Below, in pieces: positions 22,340 through 35,039 of a stretch of DNA of 64,000 bases. The notes under the pieces were generated by a model. It saw nothing but the letters and a program-made list of their open reading frames with translations, was not told where the DNA came from and did not search any database. Location of the stretch: positions 7,538,145 through 7,602,144 of the forward strand of contig OX579633.1 of assembly GCA_951230915.1 (NCBI GenBank), written 5' to 3'. How positions within the stretch are numbered: position 1 is the first letter of the stretch; the number at the start of each line of letters is the position of its first letter. The position numbers and the translations under genes were made by a program. The DNA is from Antitrichia curtipendula. Lineage: Eukaryota > Streptophyta > Bryopsida > Hypnales > Leucodontaceae.

Positions 22340-22500
22340 CGCCCCTGCGATTGAACTCCCGACCCCGTGACTGGATCACCCTTGCGACTGACCTCCCGAC
22401 CCGTGACTGGACGCCCTTGCGACTGACCTCCCGACCCGTGACTGGATGCCCTTGCGACTGAGCCCTCCTTGCGACTGAACGCCCTTGCGACTGAACCCCC
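22340..22500. repeat. GC-rich tandem repeat, about 38 bp
   Basis: Repeats of 'cttgcgactgacctcccgac' with 'ccgtgactgga' variants. The long open frames on both strands come from the repeat. The equivalent position of copy B (41.08-41.19 kb) also holds a GC-rich tandem stretch, with a different unit. Confidence 0.8.
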
Positions 22501-22914
22501 AACTGGACGAGGGTTCTGGTTCTTTCCGGTTTCTAAAGGCAGACTGGATTTTTGGAGGGGCTAACTAAGAGAACGGAATTTTTGCTAACCAAGGAACCAG
22601 GATTTTTTGCTAGCCAAAGAAACGGGATTTTTGCTAACTAAAAAGAGTTGGACTTTTACTACACTTTAGGGCAATGATTTAAAACACTGGGTAACTCGGA
22701 ACTTGACATCCTAAATATTTTGGAAGCTAAACTCTGGACGTTTCCAAAAAGGTCTTGGAAACTAGACTTTGGAACTAAGGCCTCAGGAGATTCAACGCTT
22801 TGCCGTGAAGTTGGGTTTAACACCAACTCTAGGACTTGGTATTGCTCCGAGATTCAAATTTTGCCGTCCGGACCGTTTTAATACAAACTATAGGACTTGA
22901 CGGTTGTGACTAGT

Positions 22915-23065
22915 TCGAAGCTTTGCCGTTCCGAGGGGGGGTCCATCCGACACGAGAGAAGTTAGAAGAAGGTGGGGCAAAAACTCTTAGAAAATACACC
23001 TCGCAAGGTCAAAGCTTTGTCGTTCCCAAAGGGGGTCTACTCAACGGGAGAAACGTTAGAAGAAG
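22915..23065. repeat. direct duplication, about 107-bp spacing
   Basis: A block starting 'agctttgccgttccga', then 'gggggtc' and 'gttagaagaaggt', occurs twice, from about 22918 and 23011. It is internal to dispersed repeat A. Confidence 0.65.
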
Positions 23066-24794
23066 GTAAGAAGATATACTTAAAGGAACACACAAGTTAA
23101 GACAACGTGGAAACACCAAGCTCACACACTAAAGGCCCCCCAAAGCGGCATCGCCAAGGTACGATGGGGGGTTGCTCTAGGATTAGTACAAGACACCAAA
23201 GAGACTTCAACACACAAGTTAGTTCCCAAGGATATACCAAAGATAGCAAGACTTTTGAATAATCAACGAGAATATACGCAACCACACACGCAAAGTGTGT
23301 ACAAAGCAAGGTAGAAGGACCACCAAGGACCTTCAAAGCTTGAAATGTAACAACAAAAGAAGCCAAAAAGTGCTCAAAAAACACCGTAGAGGTTTCTTGG
23401 CTAAAACGCCAAAAATCCCAACATAAGTTGGACCCACGGACCCAAAACAAGTATTGGGGGTGTTCAAGAGAGAAAAATGGGAACCTTAAATAGGTTTCCA
23501 AGGCCCCACCTTCCCCTCAAGAGCTCTAAAGTAACCTTATCAACTTGGATTTTCATCCTCATCTTCAAAGATTTTCATCCTCATCTTCAAAGATTTTCAT
23601 CCTAATCCCTAAAAAACTACTTTTACCTATTGTTTACTCCAACGGTCTGGACCAACCTCTAATCTTTTGGAGATTTACTTCAATCATCAAACGGATTGCG
23701 CCATTGGCTCCAGACCGCCGTGTTTAGTCTAGGACCCCTTTACCTCCCGTACCGAGGACAAAAAACCATCGTAGGCTAATTTAGTTTCAAAAACTAAACC
23801 GTAGTAAAACCCTAAATATTGGGGGTCTCCTATTTTGAGAAATGTAAATAGCTTAGGGTCTCTGGTAGGTGTGAGGGAGTCGGAAAAGACTCTTGGTTGA
23901 CTTTGTTCCGCCGTCGTATGGTCCCGGAATGCCGGTCAACGTGGCGGGGACCCCGCCACGTGATTAATTCTCGAGGAATCTTGCCGGTTTGGGTACTTGC
24001 TACTATCGGAATATCGCGAAACTTCACGGAGCGCATTATTAACATAAAACAAGCTAGTCTAATTTTTAGTGAGATTTTCTGGCAACCTGGGTAATTTCCA
24101 TGAAATTCCCGTTGGAGGTTATCAGAGTTGACCACCCGCAAAAGGTTCTTCTGCAAGTCGGAAGATGACGGGATTTTTCACAGGACCTCTCATGGGGGCA
24201 CATGAAAGATGTGCAGGTGCGTTTTCTTACCTGGCACAATTGGTCAGTGGAGATGAATTGGCCATCTCCTTGAATTAGCGATGGTGCAGGAATCTTTTGC
24301 GGATAGAGGATTCTTGGCGAATCGATTTTGTCGTTGGACTCCTGGCATGGGATTTACCCTAGGACACCATCCTTGGGCTGTAGATTCCTCCACGGGCCCG
24401 ATCTTGCGTTAGTGGCTCCTGCATGCTAACAATCGGGGTTTTGGGGAATTCTAAACCTAACTCTAAGTCCCGACCTAGTGGCCTCGTTGTAGATCCCTCG
24501 GACCGACTTAGCCATGAATTGCCACATTCATGGTGGAATTTAGCCCTTTTGGGCCTATGTGACTTGAATCCTACAAATCCAACCGTTTCGTTCTTTCTAC
24601 CTATTTTTGGGCCCGGTTTGGTGGGATTCTAAGTCTAAACACAAATCTAGACCAAATACTATAATGGGTATGTTACAACCCTATTTGGTTCTACACTCTT
24701 TTTATAGCTTTTTGTATATTTTTCTTAACTTTAAATTGCAAATTTTCAAAAAAAATAATTCTACGAGTCCCAAGTGACAAATTGGGAGCTCACA

Positions 24795-27700
24795 ATGTCG
24801 TATGACTCTCTTGGCAGTGAGGTCTGGTCTTTGTCACCTGGAAACTACCGCTTGTATGGAATGAAGGACAATGCAGTCGATTCTTCAGCGAGACGTTTTT
24901 CCACAACATCAGTAGTCACTCCAATGCTTCGGAATGTGAATTTAGAGCATGGCGATGGTCCAGTCCTGCTTCTTAGTGATGATTGTGATAGTGATTGCAT
25001 CCGTTCAAAGCCAGACTTCACTACTCCCAACCTTATAGGACCCACGCTCGTACATGCACCTTCCGTTCTTGAGTCTGGTTCCTCCCGACGCTTAGATCCA
25101 TCCACTTCCAAGCCTCCCTTGCCACATGCTGAAAGTATCGTCTCCTGTCTACGCCAGTTGAATACAAACAAGGGCGCTAGGTCAATTCTTAGCAAGTTAG
25201 ATTACAATTCAATTACGATAGAGAAGGTAGAATATCTGCCCCCAGATTTTAATGGTGATATTATCTTTGAGCTTCCTCCGATGCGGAAGTATCCGCTATC
25301 CACCAAGGCCGGACAACTGCATGGCATGGATAAAAAGGATGACGGACACGCTTGGACTCAAACAGCTACTACGCATATTCAGTCAACATCTCAACTTTCT
25401 TTCAGATTGTCCAATTGCCTGGGACACCTACGATGCACGAATACCGCTTGCGAATATATAAGTCGGCCCAATCGTTTGTCTATGTCAAATGAAACTGAGT
25501 GGGACGGTCTTACTTCCTCTGCCTTCGTTCCCGGATCTGATCCCCCCTCTAATTCTACCGTCGTCTGTGCCCTCTGCCTTGTTAAGCCTACTTGCCTAGA
25601 TAGTTGCCTTGCTAAGATATATTACGTTTACGGCCCCAATCACATGACCCATGCTTGTATTCATCTCGGATTCCATTCACATCCTGTGAAACAAGGAAAT
25701 TATCGAGAGTCAGCTGCCAAACTTCGTAGTCTTATTGGTGAACATGTAGAAAAGACTCCATCAGCAACAAACTCTGTCATTGTCCTTGAGGCGAGTAATT
25801 AGGATTACCTTGGCAAACTACTTTTATGTCCGGAAGGTGTGTCTCAAAAGACTCTAGCAATAGAGGAACTGATCCCTGTCCTGGACAAATTTAAGCAAAT
25901 GTCATCTCCTAGTATCAGAAACGAGGTAACCACTTTTCGATACCTCCGTCGTTTTGGAGTCCTTGATAGCATCACCAAACTGAGAGGGGTCAGCAACTGG
26001 GCCTTCATCCAGGAGAACAGGTTTCTGGGACAAGGCGTGAACTCTGACAAGGTCTTTATTTTTAAGATGGCGGAGTTGGGCTCTGGAAGTGGAATCGACT
26101 TGGTGAGGCGTATGCAACCCGGAGGTGACTTGGAAAGCGCGTGGATGATGTTCGACCATGTCAAACGGGTGAAGTCTTGGACCACAATGGCTTGTCACGT
26201 GTATGACTCCACATACTGCCACGTCATGACAATTGTTGTTTGCGACATGCAATCTGAAGATGTGGCAGCTCAACAAGTGTTTTGGAAAAATCTGAATGTT
26301 GTGTCTGCTAGGCATGATGTTACTAATCCAAATTTCAAAGGGTTCATGGCTGACAGTGCACAGGCAAACTGGAATGCGGTACGTATTGTGTACGGTTCTG
26401 GTGACTCAGCAATCCCCATGATCAACCGCGAGAGGACTTGCCTTTTTCATTGGACGCAATCAGTGGAGAAACACACCAAGGCAGATATCAGAGCAGACCT
26501 ACAGGATCAACATCGACGCCTCTGTAAACAATACAAGAACTCGGTATCATTGGAAGAAGCTCAAAGTAGGTATTTGACCATCCGCCATCCGTGCATGGTG
26601 GTTATCATCTGGAGCTTCACCTAATGAAGGACTTCCAAGACTCGACTTATGGCTAACATTCTGGCATTTTCGATACCGTCAGTGGGGAGGATTCATGGAA
26701 TTGGTAAGTGCGGCCTTCACTCGTTTCTTGTCTTCCTTTCGCACACCGTGCACTCAGGATGTCGATATCGGCACTACTCCTCAGTAGTGCTAGTTCTTCA
26801 GTCTCTTCCTTTCTATTCACCAAATGCTTTGTGTTCATATTCCTTGTTTCAACACTCATCATGTAGGATTGTGTGCCGGACCTGTCACCAACCGAATTGG
26901 CAGAGATGCCCTCATGTAATTTGGCGGAGTCAATTCACAACAAGTGGCTACAACAGTCTGGCAAAAGAGGCAGTGACTTGTATGTTGCTTCTGTCGATGA
27001 CATGGTCAGAGCATTCATGCAGGTTGTTGTCTACTATCAATTCCTGAAGGGTGAAAAGCCAGGTACTGGTCCGGGGAAAGAAGAACTTCGTCTTCGTACT
27101 GCCCAACGCACTGCTCAACGATCCGGAAATTCAAAGGTTCTTCATGCCGCCTTCGCCAATATGCCTAGTGCTGAAGTCTTCTGCACTCCTGATCCTCATC
27201 TAGAAGGAGAGGAAATTTTTGTTTCCTTGAAGAGAAAGGCAGATCTCCCTCCGGGATCAGAATTCGACTTGTACCGCCCTGACAAGATTAGTGTCTCCCG
27301 CCCAAGGCGCAAGGCCCAACGGCTCAATCCGGAAATTGTTGATCTCACTGTTGAGGAACCACAATCAGAATTCGAACTTCGACCAGGAGAAGGCACTACT
27401 CCCCCACTGAAGTCACCATTGACTCACTCTCCAACACAGCATGTCAAATCAGTTCAGGAGACCGTTTGCGATGAGCGGCAGTGGCATATTGCAAGACTCC
27501 CGAGGACGTCTGCAAAAGCTTGCTTTGCTCCGTAGGCCAAGACTAAAAAGAAATGCGTGGCAAGGATTGTGTAGGACAATCGAAGTACACCTGCCCCAAC
27601 TTACACCGGCTTGATGGACAATTACAAGAAGGTCAGATTGGAAAATATGCAGGTTTTTTTCTGCAATGATGACATCAATCGCTGTGTCAATGGAACTCGT

Positions 27701-28327
27701 CAAAAATGGGTAGTTTCTAAACCTATCGTTCCTGATGTTTGGCCTGTTAAAATGGACACAAACTTGACAAGGAAAGAGATTCTAACTCTCGAAAATGCCG
27801 GATTTAACTTCATGGAGCGCGTGGAGCTATTCCCTCGAAAGTTGTTTGCAGAAGGGATTTCCGTAAACCTGAGCAACTATCCTTCTCCTCCAAATCCTTC
27901 AGATCACCCCACCAAGCGATACGGGAAAAACATTCGAAGGAACCCTACCGCTCCAACAACGAAGCACCACAACAACTGCGCCTTTGCTTTGTCTATTATT
28001 GGGGAGATCTGCAGTATTCTAATGGTTCCTCCTCCAGCTCTTGGCTGCATTGTCACATTAGAGTCTAGAAATATTTCTAAGGTCTCTAGGTATTTGTTGA
28101 CGATTGGTCAATTCCCAAGTTGTGACTGTTCATCATTCAAAGACATGTCACAAAAGTCACTTGGCAAGCGAGGAGCATGGACATATTGTAAGCACCTGTA
28201 CTACATATTCGTCATAATTTGTAGGTTAGATCCCGAGGTACATATCTTTACGCACGCTCCTAGTTTCAGCTGGAATGAGATAAAACAGGTTCTACAGATT
28301 CTGCTACTTAAACACTACGGTGCATAG
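24795..28327 (+). pseudogene. MULE-type transposase, inactivated
   Basis: The ATG at 24795 opens MSYDSLGSEVWSL. The N-terminal part has a CTNTACEY..CALC..HACIHLGFHSHPV pattern like WRKY/FLYWCH-type zinc fingers of Mu-like transposases. The core includes FKGFMADSAQANWNAV..CLFHW and, past a frameshift, WWLSSGASPNEGL and FWHFRYRQWGGFM. An intron (about 26701-26871, TTG|GTAAGT..GTAG|GAT) keeps phase. The C-terminus has a SWIM finger, CDC..KRGAWTYCKHLYYIF (about 28120-28210). Three in-frame TAG codons interrupt the frame, at 25800-25802, 27533-27535 and 27572-27574. A 7-bp duplication (CCATCCG twice, about 26577-26591) shifts the frame. Reading one copy of the duplication gives uninterrupted homology, so the lesion is recent. 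Terminal inverted repeats were not found. MULE transposases act in the nucleus on element ends; this copy should be inactive. Confidence 0.8.
26757..26796. repeat. small hairpin in the transposase intron
   Basis: The sequence contains GATATCGGCACTACTCCTCAG followed by TAGTGC. GCACTACT and AGTAGTGC pair perfectly around CCTC. The CGATATCGGCAC part matches the motif in the hairpin at 15.04 kb and the minisatellite at 16.3 kb. Confidence 0.6.
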
Positions 28328-30623
28328 TGAGTATGAATAGTCTTATTATTGCAATGTGATCCTCTCCCCTACTTTAAAGAGAAGGCGGTGAGACTTGAAG
28401 GACCACCGCCAGAGTTTCTGCACAAGGAGTTGTTGTTGTTTTAAACTTGCTCCATAATCAAATCCAGTAGAAGTTCTTGGAGTATTTCCAACTAATCTTG
28501 TAAGTGCATGACATGAATTTCTACCCTATTCATTAAATGTCTGTCTCATATCTAAGCCTTCTTGGTTTTCTGAATCCCTAAACATATTTCTGCCATTGCG
28601 GCCGACTACGTCTATCTTCCAAGTGTTTCGGAATCGTCCTAAACAACAACCCCACCATGTCTTTGCACCGTAAATTGTTTGCTTCCGCCTTCTAAACCCT
28701 ACCCATAAGCTAAACCGCACGAAAATCTGTTCGTCTACCACCACGATAGGTGCTCTTCCTCACTCTTTCGCGCCCATTCTCCATCACGTACTCTCCCTAA
28801 CTCTTGCAATCTCCTAAACAATATTTCCTCACTCCCACTCGGCTTCCCTTCTACTCTTCTTCTTGCTTCAATCCAGATCCACAGATATCACATCTTCTCA
28901 CCTCTTACAATCCTTATCAGCACGGTTATAGGACCTTGTTTCCGATACTTGCGTCTGTCATCTTCTTGATGGTACGTGTACTGACAAAATAAAAACCCTC
29001 TGCACTACATTCCTGCAATTCATTCCACGGTCATAGGTCCGTCATTATTAAAGATTTTAAAAGTATTCACCCTTAAAATGTTCTATAACTTTTACTTTAT
29101 CGCTCGCATTCCAAAAATTAACTACCTTTTAACACTCTATGCTCGCAAATCTACGCTCTACGCTCTACGCTCGCATCTCTACGCACGCAAAATAGCAATC
29201 CCCATACTAAAAGCATTAGTGGGTGTAGGGCCAATCATTCTTAAGACCTCATTTTTAATGTCTAGTAGAACTTTGACATGTAGATATACAAGCAATAGTA
29301 TTAATTCCACTAATAGAAACAATGGCAATATAGACTTGAAAAATATGATCTCAAAGACCCACAATAGTCAAATTGGTCATGTGAAATCTTCTTGTGGTGG
29401 GTCTTTTCTATAGTCTTCTCGGACTATGTTTCTGTTAGTGTTATAAGATTACCACATATGGATTTTAATATTTGCAATCAATAAAATTCCAAAGAAGATT
29501 GTACTAAATATTATGTGCAAAGAGTCGCATGGTTGCTAGCATGCGAGCCTGTGAGTGCAAACCTTTTTTTGCATAAGAAAAAGGTGAGGGATCTATGACC
29601 GTAGATTCTTTACATTAAAAAGTTAGAGAAATATTAATTCATTTAAATAAAATTTGATTGAATTGTAGATGTAATTTGAAGTGGGTTTTTTGCAACAGAT
29701 TAATGCATTCATTTTCAATAGACATCATGATATACAAAATAAAAATGGAAATATTAAATTTCCAAGATGTAACTATAAAACACACAAATCCAATCAAATT
29801 AGAAATCAAATCCAATAGTTCAACTCATAGGGTTGCTATTTTGTGAGCCTGTGAGCATATATTTTTTTGGTTTTAGAAAATGACGAGGTACATATGACCG
29901 TGGACTTCTGAATATTGACTTCACCTCTCAATGTGGGATAAGCAACTAAAAAATGATCATATAATTTTTTTTATCAAAAAGGTAATTCAATTCATCTATA
30001 GTATATTTTGTTGCAAATTTATTTTTTATGATTTAATCTTATTATAAAGAAAAAAACAACTTAATCCATGAATTGCCTTTGTAGAGCCTTTAGACGACTT
30101 TGTCTTGTTTATTGATGATGTTAATTTTATCCATTAAAATAATTCCTTTCTATGAGAACATCCAACTTACAAAACATTTTTTTTACTTATATGTAGATAT
30201 ATAATGGCTGCAAATAGAGTGATAAATAACAAATCTTCAAATCAATGGTCATGTGTTGCACCTACGAATACAAAAAATGGATGTTTTGAAAATCATATGT
30301 GCCTTTCTGCACTAATCCTAAAAATGGAAGTTAGTGGAGTTAGTGACATGTGATATAATTTTGAATATCATATGTATGTAATTGCTCTAAGTTTAAAAAC
30401 AGAAATTGGTGCAATTAGTGACATGTGATATGATTTTGAAGGAATACTAAATAAACTTCACATTTCAATGCCTTACTAATAATTATGAATACTATATCAT
30501 ATACAAACCATAAATTTCTAAAAGAAGAAGCTCACAACATAAAAAAGTGAGGTGCAAATAATACTATTGATTGAAGTATAGGAAACAACGTATAATAAGC
30601 AATAAAATAAAATCCAATATGTG
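28328..30623. other. intergenic, AT-rich, old repeats
   Basis: No convincing gene. At 29147-29205 runs of 'ctacgctctacgctcgca' and 'acgcacgcaaaatagcaat' match 10.92 kb in inverted form. 'gcatggttgctagcatgcgagcctgtgag' (29526) and 'gggttgctattttgtgagcctgtgag' (29829) are a direct pair. 'gaagttagtggagttagtgacatgtgatat' (30325) and 'aattggtgcaattagtgacatgtgatatg' (30405) are a second, about 77 bp apart. Confidence 0.45.
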
Positions 30624-33600
30624 CTAATGTACCAAAACAAAGAACCAAATAGAAAATGTAGACATAGACTGAGTATTACCACTACTATTAATTGATGATG
30701 TCTCCGTGTCTGATTCTAAGGCTGTTACATCTACAAACTGTAGAACTTGAGGATCTATAAAACTAGACTTTTTTCGTATAAGAAAGGTTTGTTGACATAT
30801 CAATGTTGAAGTTAAAGCCTTTGCATACGAAGGCAATATGTAGGTCTTCTCCGAGCTTAGAAAAAACTTAGGTAAAGTGAAAAAAAGCCAATGAAATGTT
30901 GTGTTACAGTTCTTACTTACTGAAACGAGATTTCTTCACAATGTGGGGAATTTCAAGTTCCATAGCGTCCTCATCCTTAGAATGTAAAAGGATTGCTACA
31001 GTTGAATTTGGATCACTTGAAATTGCACAAATCATAGGGGCCAAAATAGCATCAAAGATGACTTTGTCTTCCTTGAGTGCAACAATGTGTCTGCTCAAAA
31101 TCCTGTAGGCATAGATAGAGGCTCCTAAAACCAAAAACAATACAAATTGGAATGTAAGGGAAAAGGGTTCAAAGTTGGAAAGACAATATAAAAAATAAGA
31201 TTCAGAGAAAAAATAGAAAAGGCATCAAATATTACCTGTTGCATTAGTGTAATCCAAAACAACATCGTTTGGAAGTGAGCATCATGATTCTATCAACATT
31301 TGATAGAATTGAGGATCTTTCTCTCGTGCCCCTCTCCAAGGCTCAGAGTTGTTGTCCATGACTCCATGGTCAAATTCTCATGCTTGGTAAAATTTTGAAG
31401 GATATCATCACGAAGGACATTCACCCCTAATTCAAGCAAGCTTGGACTTGTCAAGAACTTGAACTTAGAAAGACCAATACTAGGCAAGTTTCGCACGAAC
31501 AAGGCAATTCCGAAAACTTGAGTCTGTAATAGTGAAGGGGCATGAAAACGTTAAAACATATAACATGCATAATGATAATCTACAGGAATAATTAGAAACC
31601 AAAGCCTGCTGCACAAAGGTTCAACCATACAATGAAAGACAAATAATTATAGACCTAACACAATATTTTTAATGAAAATAGAATGTTCAACATTGAAGGC
31701 ATTTGGTAAGACAAGAACAAATTGAAAAGCAATTACATGCACTACAAGTAGAAAGGTAAAATAAATGTATCATTCGTAAAGGTGACATAGGTGAGGCTAG
31801 ATGTAACCAATTTGTTTCCCACCAATCCTTGATCTTTTCAAAGGAGTAGGTAGTAGCAAATCTCATAATAGTCGCCTTTGTAATGATCTTTAGAAGATAA
31901 ATGACAATCAAAGCTTTGTTGTCATGTAGATGACGATCGGCAAATTCAAACACTACCTTTAGTAAGGCTAGGTTCTCCACATTCCATTTGAGAACGCTGC
32001 TAGTAGGCATAGATAACTCTAGGACAGGTAAATCCTTCGGCAGATCCGCTAAAATCAGATCAATGATTGGTTTGTCACTCCTAATTCCTTTAAAGAAGCG
32101 TACATTGTCTCTCTTATGTTGCAAAAGAATTTTCACGGTCAATAAACTAACTTAGAAAAAAATATCAAAAAAAACTCATGAAGACAAATGAGACTCCTCA
32201 CCTTATCGATGAAATTGACGATGTCGTCGTACACTTGGGATAGAGGATCAGCCATCACATTTGTAAGCGAAAAATTAAGGATGAACTCATAAATTGAAAT
32301 CTCTGAGTCATTTAGGAATTCGACGGTTGGAGGACCATGTACCATGCCACTGTCGCTGAGTGACACATAGTCCACATCTCTCTTGGTACCTCGTGAAAAT
32401 GATCCCTGGTGTTCGGAGCCAGCGTCTTGAGTAGTGGTTGGTTGCAGTTGTTGCTTCCTTTTCTTCCCTTTCTGTTTCTTTGTTGCTAATGCCTCCTCAA
32501 CCTCAAGTAGTTTCAAGGCCTTTTTCGTGAATTTCTCTTTAGCCTTGTTCACTACCTCTGAGTTCCTCAATGCAATTTTTTTATCAGCTTCCTCCCTCCT
32601 CTTCACAGCTTTAGCTCTCGCATCCTCATCAAGGGTAGCAAACTCATTGTTGTACTCCTCCCTACTGTGAAAATTGATAGAAAGCTTGAACTCCTCCTTA
32701 GGCTCTAGTGTAAACTCCGGTGGACAATCCAAATACCAAGCACCGGACTTGAGGTGCAAACTCGTCCACCATTGTAATTGAAAAGGAGAGAATATGCAAT
32801 GCTCAGAGGAAACATCCAACCACGTTGATAGAAAAAGTGGTAAATCATGCTTAGCAATGGCCCCTTTTGCTAACAACTCATATTTGAAATACCTACAGAT
32901 GTAAAACATGTCAACCAAAATAAGTAATGTCTCACGGCAAAATATTACCCAATTCACCAAATCAAAAGAAATGACTACATGCAAAAGAATTCATACCAAA
33001 TAATAACACGTTTGACCACCAAGTCTGTGCCTTTGCACTTTCTGAAGTCATTTGACTTCTTAAATTTTTCTTGGCCTTTGAAATGACTTAAAAACGCTTT
33101 GTCCCAAATACGAATCCTCCACCCCTCAAGATAATCTGGAAAAGGGTCTAGCTACTTGGGAGAATCCATTGTCAAAAGCAATTGGTCCTTCTTGACAATG
33201 TCATCAAACATTTTAGACCTAAGTTCTTCAATTTGTTGAATGAATGAAATTGGTTAGAGAATTGGAAAAATCTATTCAAGTCATTGTAATCGTCATGCAA
33301 TACTAAAACAATGAATGCATTTTCAAAATCAATTTCATTCATGATAAATACTTATTGATGCATATCAACAAACTTTTGCCAAGAAAGACTTCAACTCATT
33401 TTCCCCGACTGGCTTCACTAGAAACCTTCTTGCCTTTTGTGTTTCATTTGAGCTATTCTACCATTGTAGCCACCTCACTTTGTGTTCACTGCGGACATTT
33501 GCAGTTGCAATCATTTGCAAACTTGTCTAAAGTCATTTCTGGAGTAATATTCTGCGTCCAATGCTTCTTAATCTGTACCACAAAGAATTCGGAGTTACAA

Positions 33601-34870
33601 CGATTCAAAAATGAATGAGAACTATAAATTACTAGAGGTAGTCAACATCATTATACCTCTTTAAGGAATTCACTTCCAAGTTGGGGATTAGCAACCGCTG
33701 TCAACTTGCCCAATTTCTAAGTCAATTTGGAAGTTGTATCTTTTGTAGTTAGTCTCATTACTCTCATGGTCGACAAAATGCCTTCTGGTGATTGATCCTC
33801 CTCAGCAGTGTCTTCTTTGTATTTCCGAACTACCAAATCAGTTGCTACGGCTATCTCATATTGCTCAACAAGAACAATATTAGCAATGATGCCAATAAAT
33901 CAAGAGAGAAAAAAGAAGTATGAACTATAGCATAAAGAGAAGTATTACCCGAAAAATGAAGGAAGTGAAGACTTCAAACGGCATGGAGTACCAACTCTTC
34001 TGAGTGTAGGGTGCATTGTGCCATCTCGGATGTACTTAAATGCTTTGCGAATTTGTCCAGGGGAAGAATTCCATATTTTTACACACAATATAATGTGTGT
34101 ACCAAATTTGTTTTGATAAACGAATTCTCAGTATGTCTACAAAGCAAAATACAAGTGATCAATAAAACAATTAAGAACTTTGAACAAATCACAATAAAAT
34201 CAAAATTATCATAAGACGCACTTACTGATTAATATCATGCATGGCGTGCATGACTTCATCAATTTTTTCTTTTGTCTCCAGTATTATAGAATCTACGGAG
34301 ATGTGCCAATCCCGGTCGTTGGCATGGTTTTGGAAAATGTAGGAAGACCATGCCAATAACCTGTGGTTACCATCACATGCAAAGAATTTTGAGGATTGAT
34401 AATCCTCCAATCCTGGTATTGCTTGTAGTATTGCATTGAAGTTGTCGTCCTCAGCATTCCATAGTGGCCCCCATGCATCCTTCTCAGCCTCAATCACCTG
34501 CTCAATCTCACCTTGCTCGTTTGTGATTGAAACATAAAACATGTTGGAACCATCTCAGTAGCCATGCACAAACTCCTGCTCAAATCTCGTAAGATCACAC
34601 TAAAGCTCTGGCCGAATCATGGGTATGATAGCAAGACAACATAAAGGAATTCTCAAGCGAGATATGAAATGCGATTTCAATCTTAAAGCCAAAATTGAGG
34701 CAACAAAATTTACTTTCTGTGACTTCTAAAAGGCGTCCTTTGTGGTGAACTCCATTTCTTGATTCTCTCCATCTTGCGCAGAAGGGATCTTCTCCGATTC
34801 ATTGTCTCCACCAATATGAACTTCCTCCATAGCCGCAGAGAGCGAAGTAGATGATTTTGCTGCCATTTCT
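30624..34870 (-). pseudogene. ParB-like plus methyltransferase-like protein, copy 2, broken
   Basis: A paralogue of the 12.06-16.26 kb gene with the same domain order and exon layout on the same strand. An ATG at about 34866 opens MAAKSSTSLSAAMEE. The ParB-like part keeps FFACDGNHRLLAW (near 34361-34390). The middle domain keeps VKRVIIWYFKY and GAWYLDCP, and its basic coil has KKQKGKKRKQQ. The methyltransferase part shows IIDLILADLPKDLPV, DWWETNW, EPWRGAREKDPQF, VVLDYTNATG and HIVALKEDKVIF, then the shared HIVKKSRFS before GTAAGT. In-frame stops lie at 34600-34602, 34555-34557, 33717-33719, 33152-33154 and 31282-31284, with a frameshift near 31370. Introns are AT-rich and codons are less GC-rich than in copy 1, as expected of an older decaying copy. 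A working protein is very unlikely, though exons could still be transcribed. Confidence 0.75.
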
Positions 34871-35039
34871 TGCAATGGACCAAAAGCAATTCATAAAAAT
34901 GAATGATATTGCTTGGTGGGTTGATATGAATTAAATCAAGAACATTACAAATACCAGTACTAAATCCAAAGTTGGACCAAGCCTCAGCGCCATGACATAC
35001 TACCACGGGGCTCTATATTTGTTGATAAAGCAATTTGAT

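Larger units (their letters stand above)
20905..24240. repeat. dispersed repeat, copy A (related to 39.7-43.3 kb)
   Basis: Six landmarks occur in the same order as in copy B: 'ccttccaagcaatgga' (20911), a minus-strand ATG mini-exon (21608-21670), a GC-rich tandem stretch (22.34-22.50 kb), 'agctttgccgt' (22919), 'ttgcgccat..agtctagga' (about 23695-23735), and 'gccggtttgggtacttgct' with 'ttttagtgagatttt' (about 23983-24080). The minus-strand mini-exon, ending DPGSDE before GTAAGT, suggests that the repeat once carried a gene on the minus strand. I see no reverse transcriptase or transposase. Confidence 0.6.

Noticed and set aside
23097..23501. Minus-strand 134-codon frame within dispersed repeat A
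   Set aside because: Composition is that of a repeat complement, with no domain and no counterpart in copy B.
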